DNA of 8,155 nt from Roseburia sp. (GCA_030844625.1 JAUUNJ010000103.1:1-8155), one strand, 5' to 3'. Counted from the stretch's first letter, positions 1-6,773 are shown. Notes: a model not told the origin generated them from the sequence alone. Made by a program: numbers and translations.

Positions 1-1433
1 GTATAGACATCTTTACGGTATCTGGCTGCTGAACCATCATTGACAATTCTTGCAGCTTCCATCGCCTTATTGGCATTAAGCCTGCCTCCTGTCTCCACCT
101 TTCCACTGAGGGAGGTAATCTTATCAACTCCCTCCTTAATTGAATTAATAATACTTGCTCTTTCTAAGGTTGGATAAGCTGATATAATTAATGCTGCAAC
201 TCCCGCTACATATGGAGAAGAAAAAGAAGTTCCGCTGCCTGTACCATATGTGTTATTTAATTTTGTAGATAATACGGAGGAACCTGGTGCTGCCAAAGTC
301 ACATCCACAACACCATAGTTGGATGATCCGCTTAAACTATCACCTGATGTGGTGTTAGCCACTTTAATTACATTATTATGTTCGCTAGTTTTTGGATAGT
401 TTCCTGTAACGTCATTATCTCTGCCGTTATTCCCTGCCGATGTTACAAATATTCCTAAATAGTTATTTAATGCAGCCTCAAAAGCTGTATTTTTTGATGA
501 AAAACTTGAACTGTAATTTACCACATCAATTCCCATATTTGCTGCATAAGTAATTGCCTTCACTGCCGCATTTGAATAAAAACCGTCATCTCCCACCTTA
601 AGTGCCACCAGCTTTACATTCGGAGCAATTCCGGCAACATCCTTATGATTCAGATCGGCTGCTACAATTCCTGCACAAAATGTTCCATGATAATGCGTAT
701 CCATTACATTATTGTTATTGTCATGAAAATTCCATCCAAATACATCATCTATGTAACCATTGTTGTCATTATCCTTTCCGTCGTCTGATGTTTCTCCCGG
801 ATTTGTCCACATATTTGCTGCCAGTTCTTCATGAGTATAATCAATGCCTGTGTCAATAATTCCAACCTTTACCGTAGAACTCCCGGTTGTCTTGGACCAT
901 GCCCCTATGGCATCAATCTTATTCAGAGCCCATTGATTCACAAACTGAGAATCACTTGTAGGTACTGTCTGCGTTGCTTCAACCGGAGTTTCTTCATTTA
1001 ATGATACGCTCTCTACATCCTCACGGTCCATTAGGCTGTCAATTGCCTTCAGTAGTTCTTCATCTGTTTTGCGTTTTAGTGTTACTGACAAAACAGTCTT
1101 GAAATCTTCTGAAATTAATTCTGAATCAGGATTGTCACAATAGGTTAAATTCTCAACTTTTGTCACTTTAATCTCAGGAAAATCTGTCGCTTTAAACCTA
1201 TCCTGCATAGAACTGCTCTTTGATTTTAATACAACTAACAATTCTCCCTCCACATAATCATCTTTTTCAATGACTTCTTCAGCCATTGCGATGACTTTTT
1301 TCTTCGACAAACCGGATTTTTCCTGTTCCGCCTTTGTGTTTTCCTTTGCAATCGTCTGAGTCGGCATTGTAAGCCCGGTAAACACCATTGTCAATGCTAA
1401 AATAAGTGACAGAGCTTTTCTTTTTTTTACCAT
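1..1433 (-). CDS. Secreted subtilisin-like serine protease (peptidase S8), C-terminus beyond left edge
   Basis: Translating the minus strand from ATG at 1433-1431 gives 477 codons with no stop before the edge. Residues 1-29 form a signal peptide: basic KKRK start, hydrophobic core, likely cleavage near QTIA, and no lipobox Cys. Residues about 58-146 look like an I9-type prodomain (EGELLVVLK strand, then an ELLKAIDSL helix and a DVESVSLNE end). The catalytic domain follows from about 165. Asp194 lies in VGIIDTGID, His249 in HYHGTFCAGIV, oxyanion Asn335 in TSAGNNG and Ser403 in GTSFSSPYVAGVAAL, so all four catalytic residues are present. A D/N-rich loop at 218-230 resembles calcium-binding loops of this family. 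GGRLNANKA (about 450) normally ends the core, and the frame continues, so a further C-terminal segment lies outside. By family it hydrolyses peptide bonds outside the cell after prodomain removal; the substrate is unknown. The start is supported by a G-rich ribosome site (1441-1449) and its own promoter. Confidence 0.95.
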   Translation of the reverse strand, partial: MVKKRKALSLILALTMVFTGLTMPTQTIAKENTKAEQEKSGLSKKKVIAMAEEVIEKDDYVEGELLVVLKSKSSSMQDRFKATDFPEIKVTKVENLTYCDNPDSELISEDFKTVLSVTLKRKTDEELLKAIDSLMDREDVESVSLNEETPVEATQTVPTSDSQFVNQWALNKIDAIGAWSKTTGSSTVKVGIIDTGIDYTHEELAANMWTNPGETSDDGKDNDNNGYIDDVFGWNFHDNNNNVMDTHYHGTFCAGIVAADLNHKDVAGIAPNVKLVALKVGDDGFYSNAAVKAITYAANMGIDVVNYSSSFSSKNTAFEAALNNYLGIFVTSAGNNGRDNDVTGNYPKTSEHNNVIKVANTTSGDSLSGSSNYGVVDVTLAAPGSSVLSTKLNNTYGTGSGTSFSSPYVAGVAALIISAYPTLERASIINSIKEGVDKITSLSGKVETGGRLNANKAMEAARIVNDGSAARYRKDVY

Positions 1434-1452
1434 AAATTCTCCCCCCTTATGA

Positions 1453-1487
1453 TTAAAATATATTTATTTATAGTATATATATTTTAA
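1453..1487. repeat. 11-bp perfect inverted repeat over the protease -10 and leader
   Basis: TTAAAATATAT at 1453-1463 is the exact reverse complement of 1477-1487, with a 13-nt centre. The arms almost extend further: the next bases outward match if one nucleotide is skipped. The repeat covers the proposed -10 element and start of transcription of the protease gene, so it is a reasonable operator candidate. It is made only of A and T, so chance or DNA bending is also possible. Confidence 0.45.
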
Positions 1488-1510
1488 CATGACTTTACAT
1501 TAAGTGACAA
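1481..1510 (-). promoter_or_regulatory. Sigma-A-like promoter of the S8 protease
   Basis: On the minus strand, TTGTCA (1510-1505; 5 of 6 to the -35 consensus) is followed after 18 nt by TAAAAT (1486-1481; 5 of 6 to the -10 consensus). Transcription would start near 1474, giving a leader of about 40 nt before the protease start codon. The promoter lies just past the terminator-like hairpin behind rlmD, which suggests that the protease is transcribed separately. Assignment is by consensus match only. Confidence 0.5.
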
Positions 1511-1535
1511 TATATGACATGCCTGTGTATATCGC

Positions 1536-1577
1536 AAAAATCAGTCGTCTGTCACATCTTGCAAACGACTGATTTTC
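1536..1577 (-). terminator. Rho-independent terminator after rlmD
   Basis: A 12-bp stem pairs 1537-1548 with 1565-1576 (core ATCAGTCGT/ACGACTGAT). The 16-nt loop can add a few more pairs after one mismatch. Read on the minus strand, the second arm ends in a run of five T, and the hairpin begins about 23 nt after the rlmD stop codon. This is the usual form and place of an intrinsic terminator and would end the yhaM-rlmD transcript. The plus-strand T run is slightly shorter, and no plus-strand gene points into it. Confidence 0.8.
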
Positions 1578-1599
1578 ATTAATTTCCTACTATATCATT

Positions 1600-2985
1600 T
1601 TATTTTTTTTGCAACAAGGCTACGGTTTCAACATGCACTGTCTGTCCAAATTGGTCGCATGGTGTCACTTCCACCAGTTTATATCCATTCTCATTCAGCC
1701 ACTTCAAATCTCTTGCCAGCGTTGCACTGTCACAGCTCACATAGACGATACGCTCTGGTGCCATCTGCACCATTGTTTCTAACAACTTAGAATCACATCC
1801 CTTACGTGGTGGATCAACCACAATCACGTCCGGCTTACATTCTGGTGTATTTCCATGTTCCTTAAAATATTTCGGTACAACATCTTCTGCTGCCCCAACA
1901 AGAAATTCCGCATTCCTTATATGATTAATCTCTGCATTTACTTTCGCATCCCGTATTGCCTCTGAGATAATTTCCACACCGATCACTTTCTTTGCCCTTT
2001 TCGCAAGAAACAAAGATATACTTCCAATTCCGCAGTATAAATCCCAAACAATCTCATTTCCCGTTAAATTAGCATATTCCAAAGCTTTCCTGTACAATTT
2101 TTCCGTTTGAACAGGATTTACCTGAAAAAATGACAGGGGCGAAATACGGAACTTTACATCACCAATATAATCCTCAATGTACCCCGGTCCATGCAAATGA
2201 ATAATTTCCGTTCCCATAATCACATTGTTTCTCTCACGATTTATGCTGAGAGAAATATCCATCATTCCCGGTATTGCCAAAAGTTTGTCCACAAGCAATT
2301 GAGATCCGGGAATTTTATTTCCATTTATGATAATACAAACCATAATCTGTTTTGTTGCTTTGCCGATTCGTATTAGTACATGCCTGATCAACCCTCTTCC
2401 TGTGGTCTCATCATAAGGCTGAATACCCTCAAGTTCCATAAATGTCTTAACAGTGTCCATGACCTGTCTGTTAACATCCGCACCATCCGGGCGAATTCCA
2501 AGCATACAACTTTCAACATCAATAATTGAATGCGTTCTTCCTGCATAAAATCCTGCCACAATCTTTCCCTCTTTATTCACACCAACCGGGAATTGTGCCT
2601 TGTTTCTATAGAAAAATGGTTCATCCATTCCCATAATCGGCTTCATTTCAAAATCTTCTATCCCACCGATTCTTCTAATATTATTATAGACCTTATCTGC
2701 CTTAAACCTTAACTGCTCCTCGTAACTCATTGCCTGAAGCTGACAGCCACCACAACTTTTTGCCACAGGGCAGGGAGGCACAACCCTCTCCGGAGAAGGA
2801 GAAATAATCTCAACTAACTTAGCAAAAGCATAATTTTTCTTTGCTTTCATAATCTTTACTTTAACTTCATCTCCGATAACTGTATCTTTAACAAAAAGGG
2901 CGTAGCCACCAATTTTGCCTATGCCCTCTCCGGTAGTTCCCTGATCTGTAATTTTAACTGTTATAATATCATTCTTATTAACCAT
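1600..2985 (-). CDS. rlmD: 23S rRNA (uracil-5-)-methyltransferase, TrmA/RlmD family
   Basis: This 461-residue protein is a SAM-dependent RNA m5U methyltransferase. Residues 1-60 form a TRAM RNA-binding domain. Four cysteines, C72, C78 and C81 (CPVAKSCGGC) and C160, match the ligands of the 4Fe-4S cluster of RlmD-type enzymes. The Rossmann methylase half shows FFQVNP (287-291), the SAM site VWDLYCGIGS (313-322), DPPRKG (391-396), the nucleophile Cys418 in VSCDSATLARD and the general base Glu453 in TVHVETVALL. Length is normal for the family. In Firmicutes, single members of this group can methylate both U747 and U1939 of 23S rRNA (RlmCD), so the exact target position is not decided by sequence. 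It starts 25 nt after the yhaM stop, which implies co-transcription. The ribosome site is weak (AGAGTGA-like, about 9 nt before ATG), so coupling to yhaM translation may help. Confidence 0.95.
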   Translation of the reverse strand: MVNKNDIITVKITDQGTTGEGIGKIGGYALFVKDTVIGDEVKVKIMKAKKNYAFAKLVEIISPSPERVVPPCPVAKSCGGCQLQAMSYEEQLRFKADKVYNNIRRIGGIEDFEMKPIMGMDEPFFYRNKAQFPVGVNKEGKIVAGFYAGRTHSIIDVESCMLGIRPDGADVNRQVMDTVKTFMELEGIQPYDETTGRGLIRHVLIRIGKATKQIMVCIIINGNKIPGSQLLVDKLLAIPGMMDISLSINRERNNVIMGTEIIHLHGPGYIEDYIGDVKFRISPLSFFQVNPVQTEKLYRKALEYANLTGNEIVWDLYCGIGSISLFLAKRAKKVIGVEIISEAIRDAKVNAEINHIRNAEFLVGAAEDVVPKYFKEHGNTPECKPDVIVVDPPRKGCDSKLLETMVQMAPERIVYVSCDSATLARDLKWLNENGYKLVEVTPCDQFGQTVHVETVALLQKK

Positions 2986-3010
2986 TTAATTTTCACTCTT
3001 CACTATAACT

Positions 3011-3967
3011 CTACACTTCCTGTGTTGTTTTTCTCACATTACTTTCCAACAGTCTGTTATATCCGAGCCACTGATCCGGACCGGCGGTACTGTTGCTGTT
3101 AAACAATTCCGTTATTGTTTCCAGTTTTGCATCCGTGTTGTCGGCAAAATTAAGAGCTAAAGCCTCAATCAATGCCGGTTTCTTTGGGGAACCATATTCC
3201 AGTTCACCGTGGTGCGCCAGAATGCAGTGCTTTAATTCATTTGCCATTGTTTTAGGGAATCCGGGGATTGTCTTAATAACATCTCCAACCATTTCAGAAC
3301 CCATTACAATATGTCCCAAAAGCTGTCCTGCATCTGTATAATCATTCATTGGAAAATCTGATAATTCATAAACCTTTCCGATGTCATGGCAGATTGCCGC
3401 TGTAATCAACAGGTCGCGGTTCAGGACCGGATATTGTTTTGTATAGAAATCACACAATTTTGTTACCGACAATGTATGCTCCAAAAGCCCCCCGATAAAG
3501 CCATGATGCACGCTCTTTGCCGCTGAATGCTTTTTAAAGGCTTCTGCAAATTCTGCATTTTCCACAAACAATTTACTTAAAAGCTGTTTATAGAAAATGT
3601 TATCCACACTGGAGATAAACTTTAACAAATCTGTCATCATTTCATCCATGTCTTTGTTCGTAACAGGAAGATAATTGGCAGGGTCCACATCACTATCAGA
3701 AATCTTTCTGGCGCGCTTAATACTTAACTGCATCTGTCCATTAAAAACGGTTACATCCCCATTGACTTCCACATAATCCAGAACATCAAAATCATCAATT
3801 CCCATGGAACCCGGATCCCATATTTTAGCATCCAGAGACCCCGTCTTATCCTGAAGAATTACATTTTCATATTCCTTTCCTGTTTTTGTCATAGCAATGC
3901 TTTTCTGTTTGCACAAATATATTTCCTGTATTCTCTCGCCTTCTCTCAGTGTCTCAATAAATTTCAT
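3011..3967 (-). CDS. yhaM: 3'-5' exoribonuclease YhaM (OB-fold plus HD domain)
   Basis: The 318-residue protein has the YhaM/Cbf architecture and size (B. subtilis YhaM is about 314 residues). Residues about 12-90 form an OB-fold nucleic-acid-binding domain, including YENVILQDKTGSLDAKIWD. Residues about 150-290 form an HD metal-dependent domain: H155/H156, H164 in LLEHTLSV, the H194-D195 pair in ICHDIGKVYE, H219, H252/H253 in LAHHGELEYGS, and D276 in NFADNTDA. The family degrades single-stranded RNA (and DNA) from the 3' end in the cytoplasm and helps in mRNA turnover. The ATG at 3967-3965 is preceded by AGAGG five nt upstream. It is the first gene of a two-gene unit with rlmD and diverges from mutS2. 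Nothing in the sequence looks truncated or degenerate. Confidence 0.95.
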   Translation of the reverse strand: MKFIETLREGERIQEIYLCKQKSIAMTKTGKEYENVILQDKTGSLDAKIWDPGSMGIDDFDVLDYVEVNGDVTVFNGQMQLSIKRARKISDSDVDPANYLPVTNKDMDEMMTDLLKFISSVDNIFYKQLLSKLFVENAEFAEAFKKHSAAKSVHHGFIGGLLEHTLSVTKLCDFYTKQYPVLNRDLLITAAICHDIGKVYELSDFPMNDYTDAGQLLGHIVMGSEMVGDVIKTIPGFPKTMANELKHCILAHHGELEYGSPKKPALIEALALNFADNTDAKLETITELFNSNSTAGPDQWLGYNRLLESNVRKTTQEV

Positions 3968-3998
3968 AATATCCTCTTTCTAACATCATAATAATATT

Positions 3999-4072
3999 GC
4001 CTGAATTTCCTGTTATTTCTTAAAATCTTCAGGCTCTTTAACTTTATTTCCCAAGGTTTTCCCTTTACCTTG
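3999..4072 (-). promoter_or_regulatory. Two potential hairpins in the yhaM leader
   Basis: Within the predicted yhaM 5' untranslated region, CAAGGT/ACCTTG (4052-4057 with 4067-4072, 9-nt loop) and GCCTGAA/TTCAGGC (3999-4005 with 4028-4034, 22-nt loop) are perfect inverted repeats. Neither is followed by a T run in the minus-strand direction, so they do not look like terminators. They may stabilise or regulate the mRNA. The function is unknown, and short stems of this kind can arise by chance. Confidence 0.3.
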
Positions 4073-4099
4073 CAATCATTCTTTATTATAATTGATAAT
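4070..4099 (+). promoter_or_regulatory. Candidate mutS2 promoter overlapping the yhaM promoter
   Basis: TTGCAA (4070-4075) and GATAAT (4094-4099, 5 of 6 to consensus) are separated by 18 nt. Start of transcription would be near 4106, giving a leader of about 160 nt for mutS2. It physically overlaps the minus-strand yhaM promoter, so the two would compete for polymerase. The -35 is only moderate, and the alternative -10 at 4166 may be used instead or as well. Confidence 0.3.
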
Positions 4100-4113
4100 G
4101 TATGCAAATACAA
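4085..4113 (-). promoter_or_regulatory. Sigma-A-like promoter of yhaM-rlmD
   Basis: On the minus strand a perfect TATAAT (4090-4085) lies 17 nt after TTGTAT (4113-4108), a weaker -35 that keeps TTG. Transcription would begin near 4078 and leave a leader of about 110 nt before yhaM. This is the only perfect -10 on this strand with correct spacing in the intergenic region. Confidence 0.55.
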
Positions 4114-4165
4114 GAATTGGAAATAGCCGGTTGGGAAAAACTTCCTGACCCTGAGCTTATTTCTT

Positions 4166-4171
4166 TATAAT
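4166..4171 (+). promoter_or_regulatory. Alternative -10 element for mutS2
   Basis: A perfect TATAAT lies 97 nt before the mutS2 start codon. The best partner upstream is CTGACC (4145-4150) at a short 15-nt spacing, so the -35 is poor. If used, transcription would begin near 4178 and still include all three hairpins of the mutS2 leader. Confidence 0.3.
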
Positions 4172-4184
4172 AAATTGAAGATTC

Positions 4185-4252
4185 AGGTTGCAGGAAACAT
4201 TCAACCTTAGGTTTGTGCCCGGGTTGGAAGTGCAACCGCTTCTGCTTGAAGC
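4185..4252 (+). promoter_or_regulatory. Structured mutS2 leader with alternating GGTTG/CAACC elements
   Basis: Three successive stems can form: AGGTTG/CAACCT (4185-4190 with 4202-4207), GGTTG/CAACC (4222-4226 with 4233-4237) and GCTTC/GAAGC (4238-4242 with 4248-4252). The last ends four nt before the AGGAGG ribosome site at 4256-4261. The order GGTTG-CAACC-GGTTG-CAACC also allows a competing middle pairing (4202-4206 with 4222-4226). No terminator-like T run follows, so any control would more likely act on translation or stability. It matches no riboswitch class that I recognise. Confidence 0.35.
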
Positions 4253-4263
4253 ATTAGGAGGCA
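4246..4263 (+). repeat. Copy 1 of an 18-nt repeat containing the mutS2 ribosome binding site
   Basis: TTGAAGCATTAGGAGGCA is identical to 7498-7515 before the histidine kinase gene. In both places AGGAGG is followed by six nt and then ATGAA. Identity including the start codon is 25 of 27 positions. It fixes the mutS2 start at 4268. Only AGGAGG is explained by pairing to 16S rRNA. Confidence 0.85.
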
Positions 4264-4267
4264 AATT

Positions 4268-6640
4268 ATGAACGAAAAAGTGCTGAAAACACTTGAATTT
4301 TATAAAATAATATCATTGCTGGCAGACCATGCCGGTTCGGAATCAGGAAGAAAAATCTGTAAGGCTTTAGTGCCCTCATCAGACCTTCATGAAATTAAAG
4401 ACAACCAGAAACAGACCGGTGATGCCTTAAAAAGAATATGGCAGAAAGGCAGTATTTCTTTTTCAGGTATCCATGATATTGGAGAGTCTTTGAAACGTCT
4501 TGAGATTGGCAGTACTCTCGGCACAGGAGAATTACTTCGAATCAACTCACTGCTCAAAGTTGCAATTCGAATTAAGACTTTTTCAAGAAAAGAAAATGAT
4601 GACGACAACAGGGACAGTCTGGATGAAATGTTTGAGGCAATTGAGCCTTTGACCAATTTAAAAAATGACATTGAACGATGTATTATTTCCGAAGATGAAA
4701 TCGCAGATGATGCATCAGTTAACCTGAAAAATATCCGGCGACAAATTAAACTTACCAACGAACGAATTCACAATCAGTTGAATTCCCTGATTAACTCACA
4801 GTCCGGCAGGACTTATCTGCAGGATGCGTTGATTACCATGAGAGATGGAAGATACTGCGTTCCTGTCAAACAGGAATACAGGGGTAATGTATCCGGCATT
4901 ATCCATGACCAGTCCTCTTCTGGCTCCACTCTTTTCGTGGAACCTGCTGCTGTTGTGGAGCTGAATAACAAGCTTCGTGAGCTTGCTTCAAAAGAATCGG
5001 ATGAAATTCAGATTATTCTGGCTAATTTAAGTCTGGAATGCGCGGAACATATTTACGAATTAAAGACTGATATGGAAATTTTACCGCAGCTTGATTTTAT
5101 CTTTGCCAAGGCTTCTCTGGCAAAGGATATGAAGGCTTCCATGCCTGAATTCAATGACCAGCATCAGATTAACATTAAAAAAGGGCGTCATCCTCTTTTG
5201 GACCCTAAAAAAGTGGTTCCCATTGATGTTAATCTTGGGAAAGATTTTACTCTTTTAATTGTGACCGGACCAAATACCGGAGGTAAAACAGTTTCCCTTA
5301 AAACTGTAGGTCTTCTTACATTGATGGGGCAATCCGGGCTTCATATTCCTGCATTTGAGGGCAGCAGACTGGCTGTATTCAAAGAAGTCTTTGCAGACAT
5401 AGGTGATGAACAGAGCATTGAGCAGAGCCTTAGTACGTTCTCTGCCCATATGGTCAACACTGTTAATATTCTAAATCAGGCAGATCAGGATTCTCTTGTA
5501 CTTTTTGATGAACTTGGGGCAGGTACGGATCCGGTAGAGGGTGCGGCCCTTGGAATTTCAATTTTGTCTTTTCTTAAAAATGTGGGTGCCAGAATTATGG
5601 CAACAACCCATTACAGTGAGTTAAAACTTTATGCTTTGTCCACTGATGGTGTACAAAATGCCAGCTGTGAATTTGATGTGGAAACGTTAAGACCTACCTA
5701 CAGGCTTTTAATTGGTCTTCCGGGTAAAAGCAATGCCTTTGCAATTTCAAGTAAACTGGGGCTTCCTGACTATATTATCAATGATGCAAAGTCAAGAATC
5801 GATGCAGAGGATGAACAATTTGAAGATGTTCTTTCCGAAATTGAACGTCAGCGTATCCAGATTGAAAAAGATCAGGAAACCATTGCCGTATATAAGTCTC
5901 AGATTAAATCTTTGAAACGGGATTATGAGCTTAAATCAGAGAAACTTAATGAGCAGCGTGATAAAATTCTTAATAAAGCACGGGAAGAAGCTGTTGATAT
6001 ACTGAAAGAAGCTAAAGAAACTGCTGATGAAGCTATTAAAAACATTAATAAGTATGGCAAATCAGGAAACACCCGGGAAATGGAAAAATCAAGAAGCAAG
6101 GTAGGTGCCGGAATTAAGAAGAATCAGAGTAATTCCGGTGTCAAAAAATTAACACCGAAAAAACAATATAAACCATCTGATTTTAAACTGGGCACAGGTG
6201 TAAAAGTTCTCAGCCTTAATTTGAACGGAACCGTTGCTTCTCTGCCCAACGCAGATGGTAACCTGACCGTCAAAATGGGAATACTGAATTCAAAGGTCAA
6301 TATAAAAGATTTGGAAATTATTGACGAACCGGATATTAAGGCTCCGGGACTGAACCGCACAGGCAGCGGTAAAATAAAAATGAGCAAATCAATGACAGTA
6401 AAAATGGAACTTAACCTAATTGGTAAAACCGTTGATGAAGCTTTGGCTGAACTGGAAAAATATCTGGATGATGCATACATTGCTAAATTGCCACAGGTTT
6501 ACATAATTCACGGTAAAGGGACAGGCACATTACGAAATGCTGTACAGAACTACCTGAAACGGTGCAGTTATGTAAAATCTTACAGAAATGGGGAACACGG
6601 CGAAGGCGGAGCCGGTGCAACTGTTGTTGAGTTCAAATAG
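4268..6640 (+). CDS. mutS2: MutS2-family ATPase with C-terminal Smr domain
   Basis: The 790-residue length is normal for the family. Residues 1-300 form the MutS core and clamp-like helices, without the mismatch-recognition domain of MutS1. The ATPase shows Walker A GPNTGGKT (334-341), signature-like SLSTFSAHM (388-395), Walker B LVLFDE (410-415) continuing into LGAGTDP, and switch H448 in TTHYSE. A charged coiled coil spans about 515-595, then a Lys-rich linker and KOW-like segment (about 637-685). The Smr domain is 712-790, with HGKGTGTLR (748-756) and a typical GEGGAGATVVEFK end. The usual LDLRG motif is LNLIG here (715-719). MutS2 proteins are known to limit recombination in some bacteria and, in Bacillus, to recognise and split collided ribosomes. 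Which role applies here cannot be read from sequence. The start is fixed by AGGAGG with six-nt spacing. No GC-rich terminator follows, so some read-through into the response regulator is possible. Confidence 0.96.
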   Translation: MNEKVLKTLEFYKIISLLADHAGSESGRKICKALVPSSDLHEIKDNQKQTGDALKRIWQKGSISFSGIHDIGESLKRLEIGSTLGTGELLRINSLLKVAIRIKTFSRKENDDDNRDSLDEMFEAIEPLTNLKNDIERCIISEDEIADDASVNLKNIRRQIKLTNERIHNQLNSLINSQSGRTYLQDALITMRDGRYCVPVKQEYRGNVSGIIHDQSSSGSTLFVEPAAVVELNNKLRELASKESDEIQIILANLSLECAEHIYELKTDMEILPQLDFIFAKASLAKDMKASMPEFNDQHQINIKKGRHPLLDPKKVVPIDVNLGKDFTLLIVTGPNTGGKTVSLKTVGLLTLMGQSGLHIPAFEGSRLAVFKEVFADIGDEQSIEQSLSTFSAHMVNTVNILNQADQDSLVLFDELGAGTDPVEGAALGISILSFLKNVGARIMATTHYSELKLYALSTDGVQNASCEFDVETLRPTYRLLIGLPGKSNAFAISSKLGLPDYIINDAKSRIDAEDEQFEDVLSEIERQRIQIEKDQETIAVYKSQIKSLKRDYELKSEKLNEQRDKILNKAREEAVDILKEAKETADEAIKNINKYGKSGNTREMEKSRSKVGAGIKKNQSNSGVKKLTPKKQYKPSDFKLGTGVKVLSLNLNGTVASLPNADGNLTVKMGILNSKVNIKDLEIIDEPDIKAPGLNRTGSGKIKMSKSMTVKMELNLIGKTVDEALAELEKYLDDAYIAKLPQVYIIHGKGTGTLRNAVQNYLKRCSYVKSYRNGEHGEGGAGATVVEFK

Positions 6641-6654
6641 ACATCCGGTAATTT

Positions 6655-6697
6655 TTTACAATTATTTATAATTATATTCACATTATCTATTTAGAAT
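6655..6697 (+). promoter_or_regulatory. Possible autoregulated promoter of the two-component operon (PhoP-like boxes plus -10)
   Basis: Three related hexamers, TTTACA (6655-6660), TTTATA (6665-6670) and TTCACA (6677-6682), are spaced by four and six nt. The first two belong to a 10-nt tandem repeat with one mismatch. TAGAAT (6692-6697, 5 of 6 to the -10 consensus) follows, with no good -35. Relative to a start near 6704 the boxes cover about -49 to -22, where OmpR/PhoB-type regulators such as Bacillus PhoP bind TT(A/T/C)ACA repeats. The region is very AT-rich, so this stays a hypothesis. The 5' leader would be about 70 nt. Confidence 0.3.
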
Positions 6698-6773
6698 AAA
6701 AGAGTGAAAAAATGCGCTCATGCGATTTTATTGTGAAAATTGCAAAACTATATATACTTTGGGAGGATAAAAA

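Noticed and set aside
602..859. 85-codon plus-strand open frame
   Set aside because: Antisense to the catalytic domain of the S8 protease, including Asp194 and His249; His/Cys-rich product typical of a shadow frame.
4387..4758. 123-codon minus-strand open frame inside mutS2
   Set aside because: Antisense to the conserved N-terminal core of MutS2; Ser/Ile-rich product resembling no family.
6136..6157. CGGTGT/ACACCG hairpin with a nearby A run
   Set aside because: It lies inside the Lys-rich linker codons of mutS2 in an intact frame. The T run needed for termination exists only on the opposite strand, where no gene is read.
6124..6480. 118-codon minus-strand open frame inside mutS2
   Set aside because: Antisense to conserved linker and Smr coding sequence, with low-complexity Ser/Leu composition and no recognisable domain.
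6641..6675. Possible mutS2 terminator (GTAA-TTTT-TTAC and AT-only stems)
   Set aside because: The stems are short and AT-only with no GC-rich core; not a convincing intrinsic terminator.
6712..6724. Direct repeat ATGCG-CTC-ATGCG before the response regulator
   Set aside because: Five-nt units are too short to separate from chance, and the spacing fits no regulator type I can name.
6731..6758. TTGTGA-16 nt-TATACT as a promoter for the response regulator
   Set aside because: Transcription would start at about 6765, inside the GGGAGG ribosome site at 6761-6766, leaving a leader too short for normal initiation.
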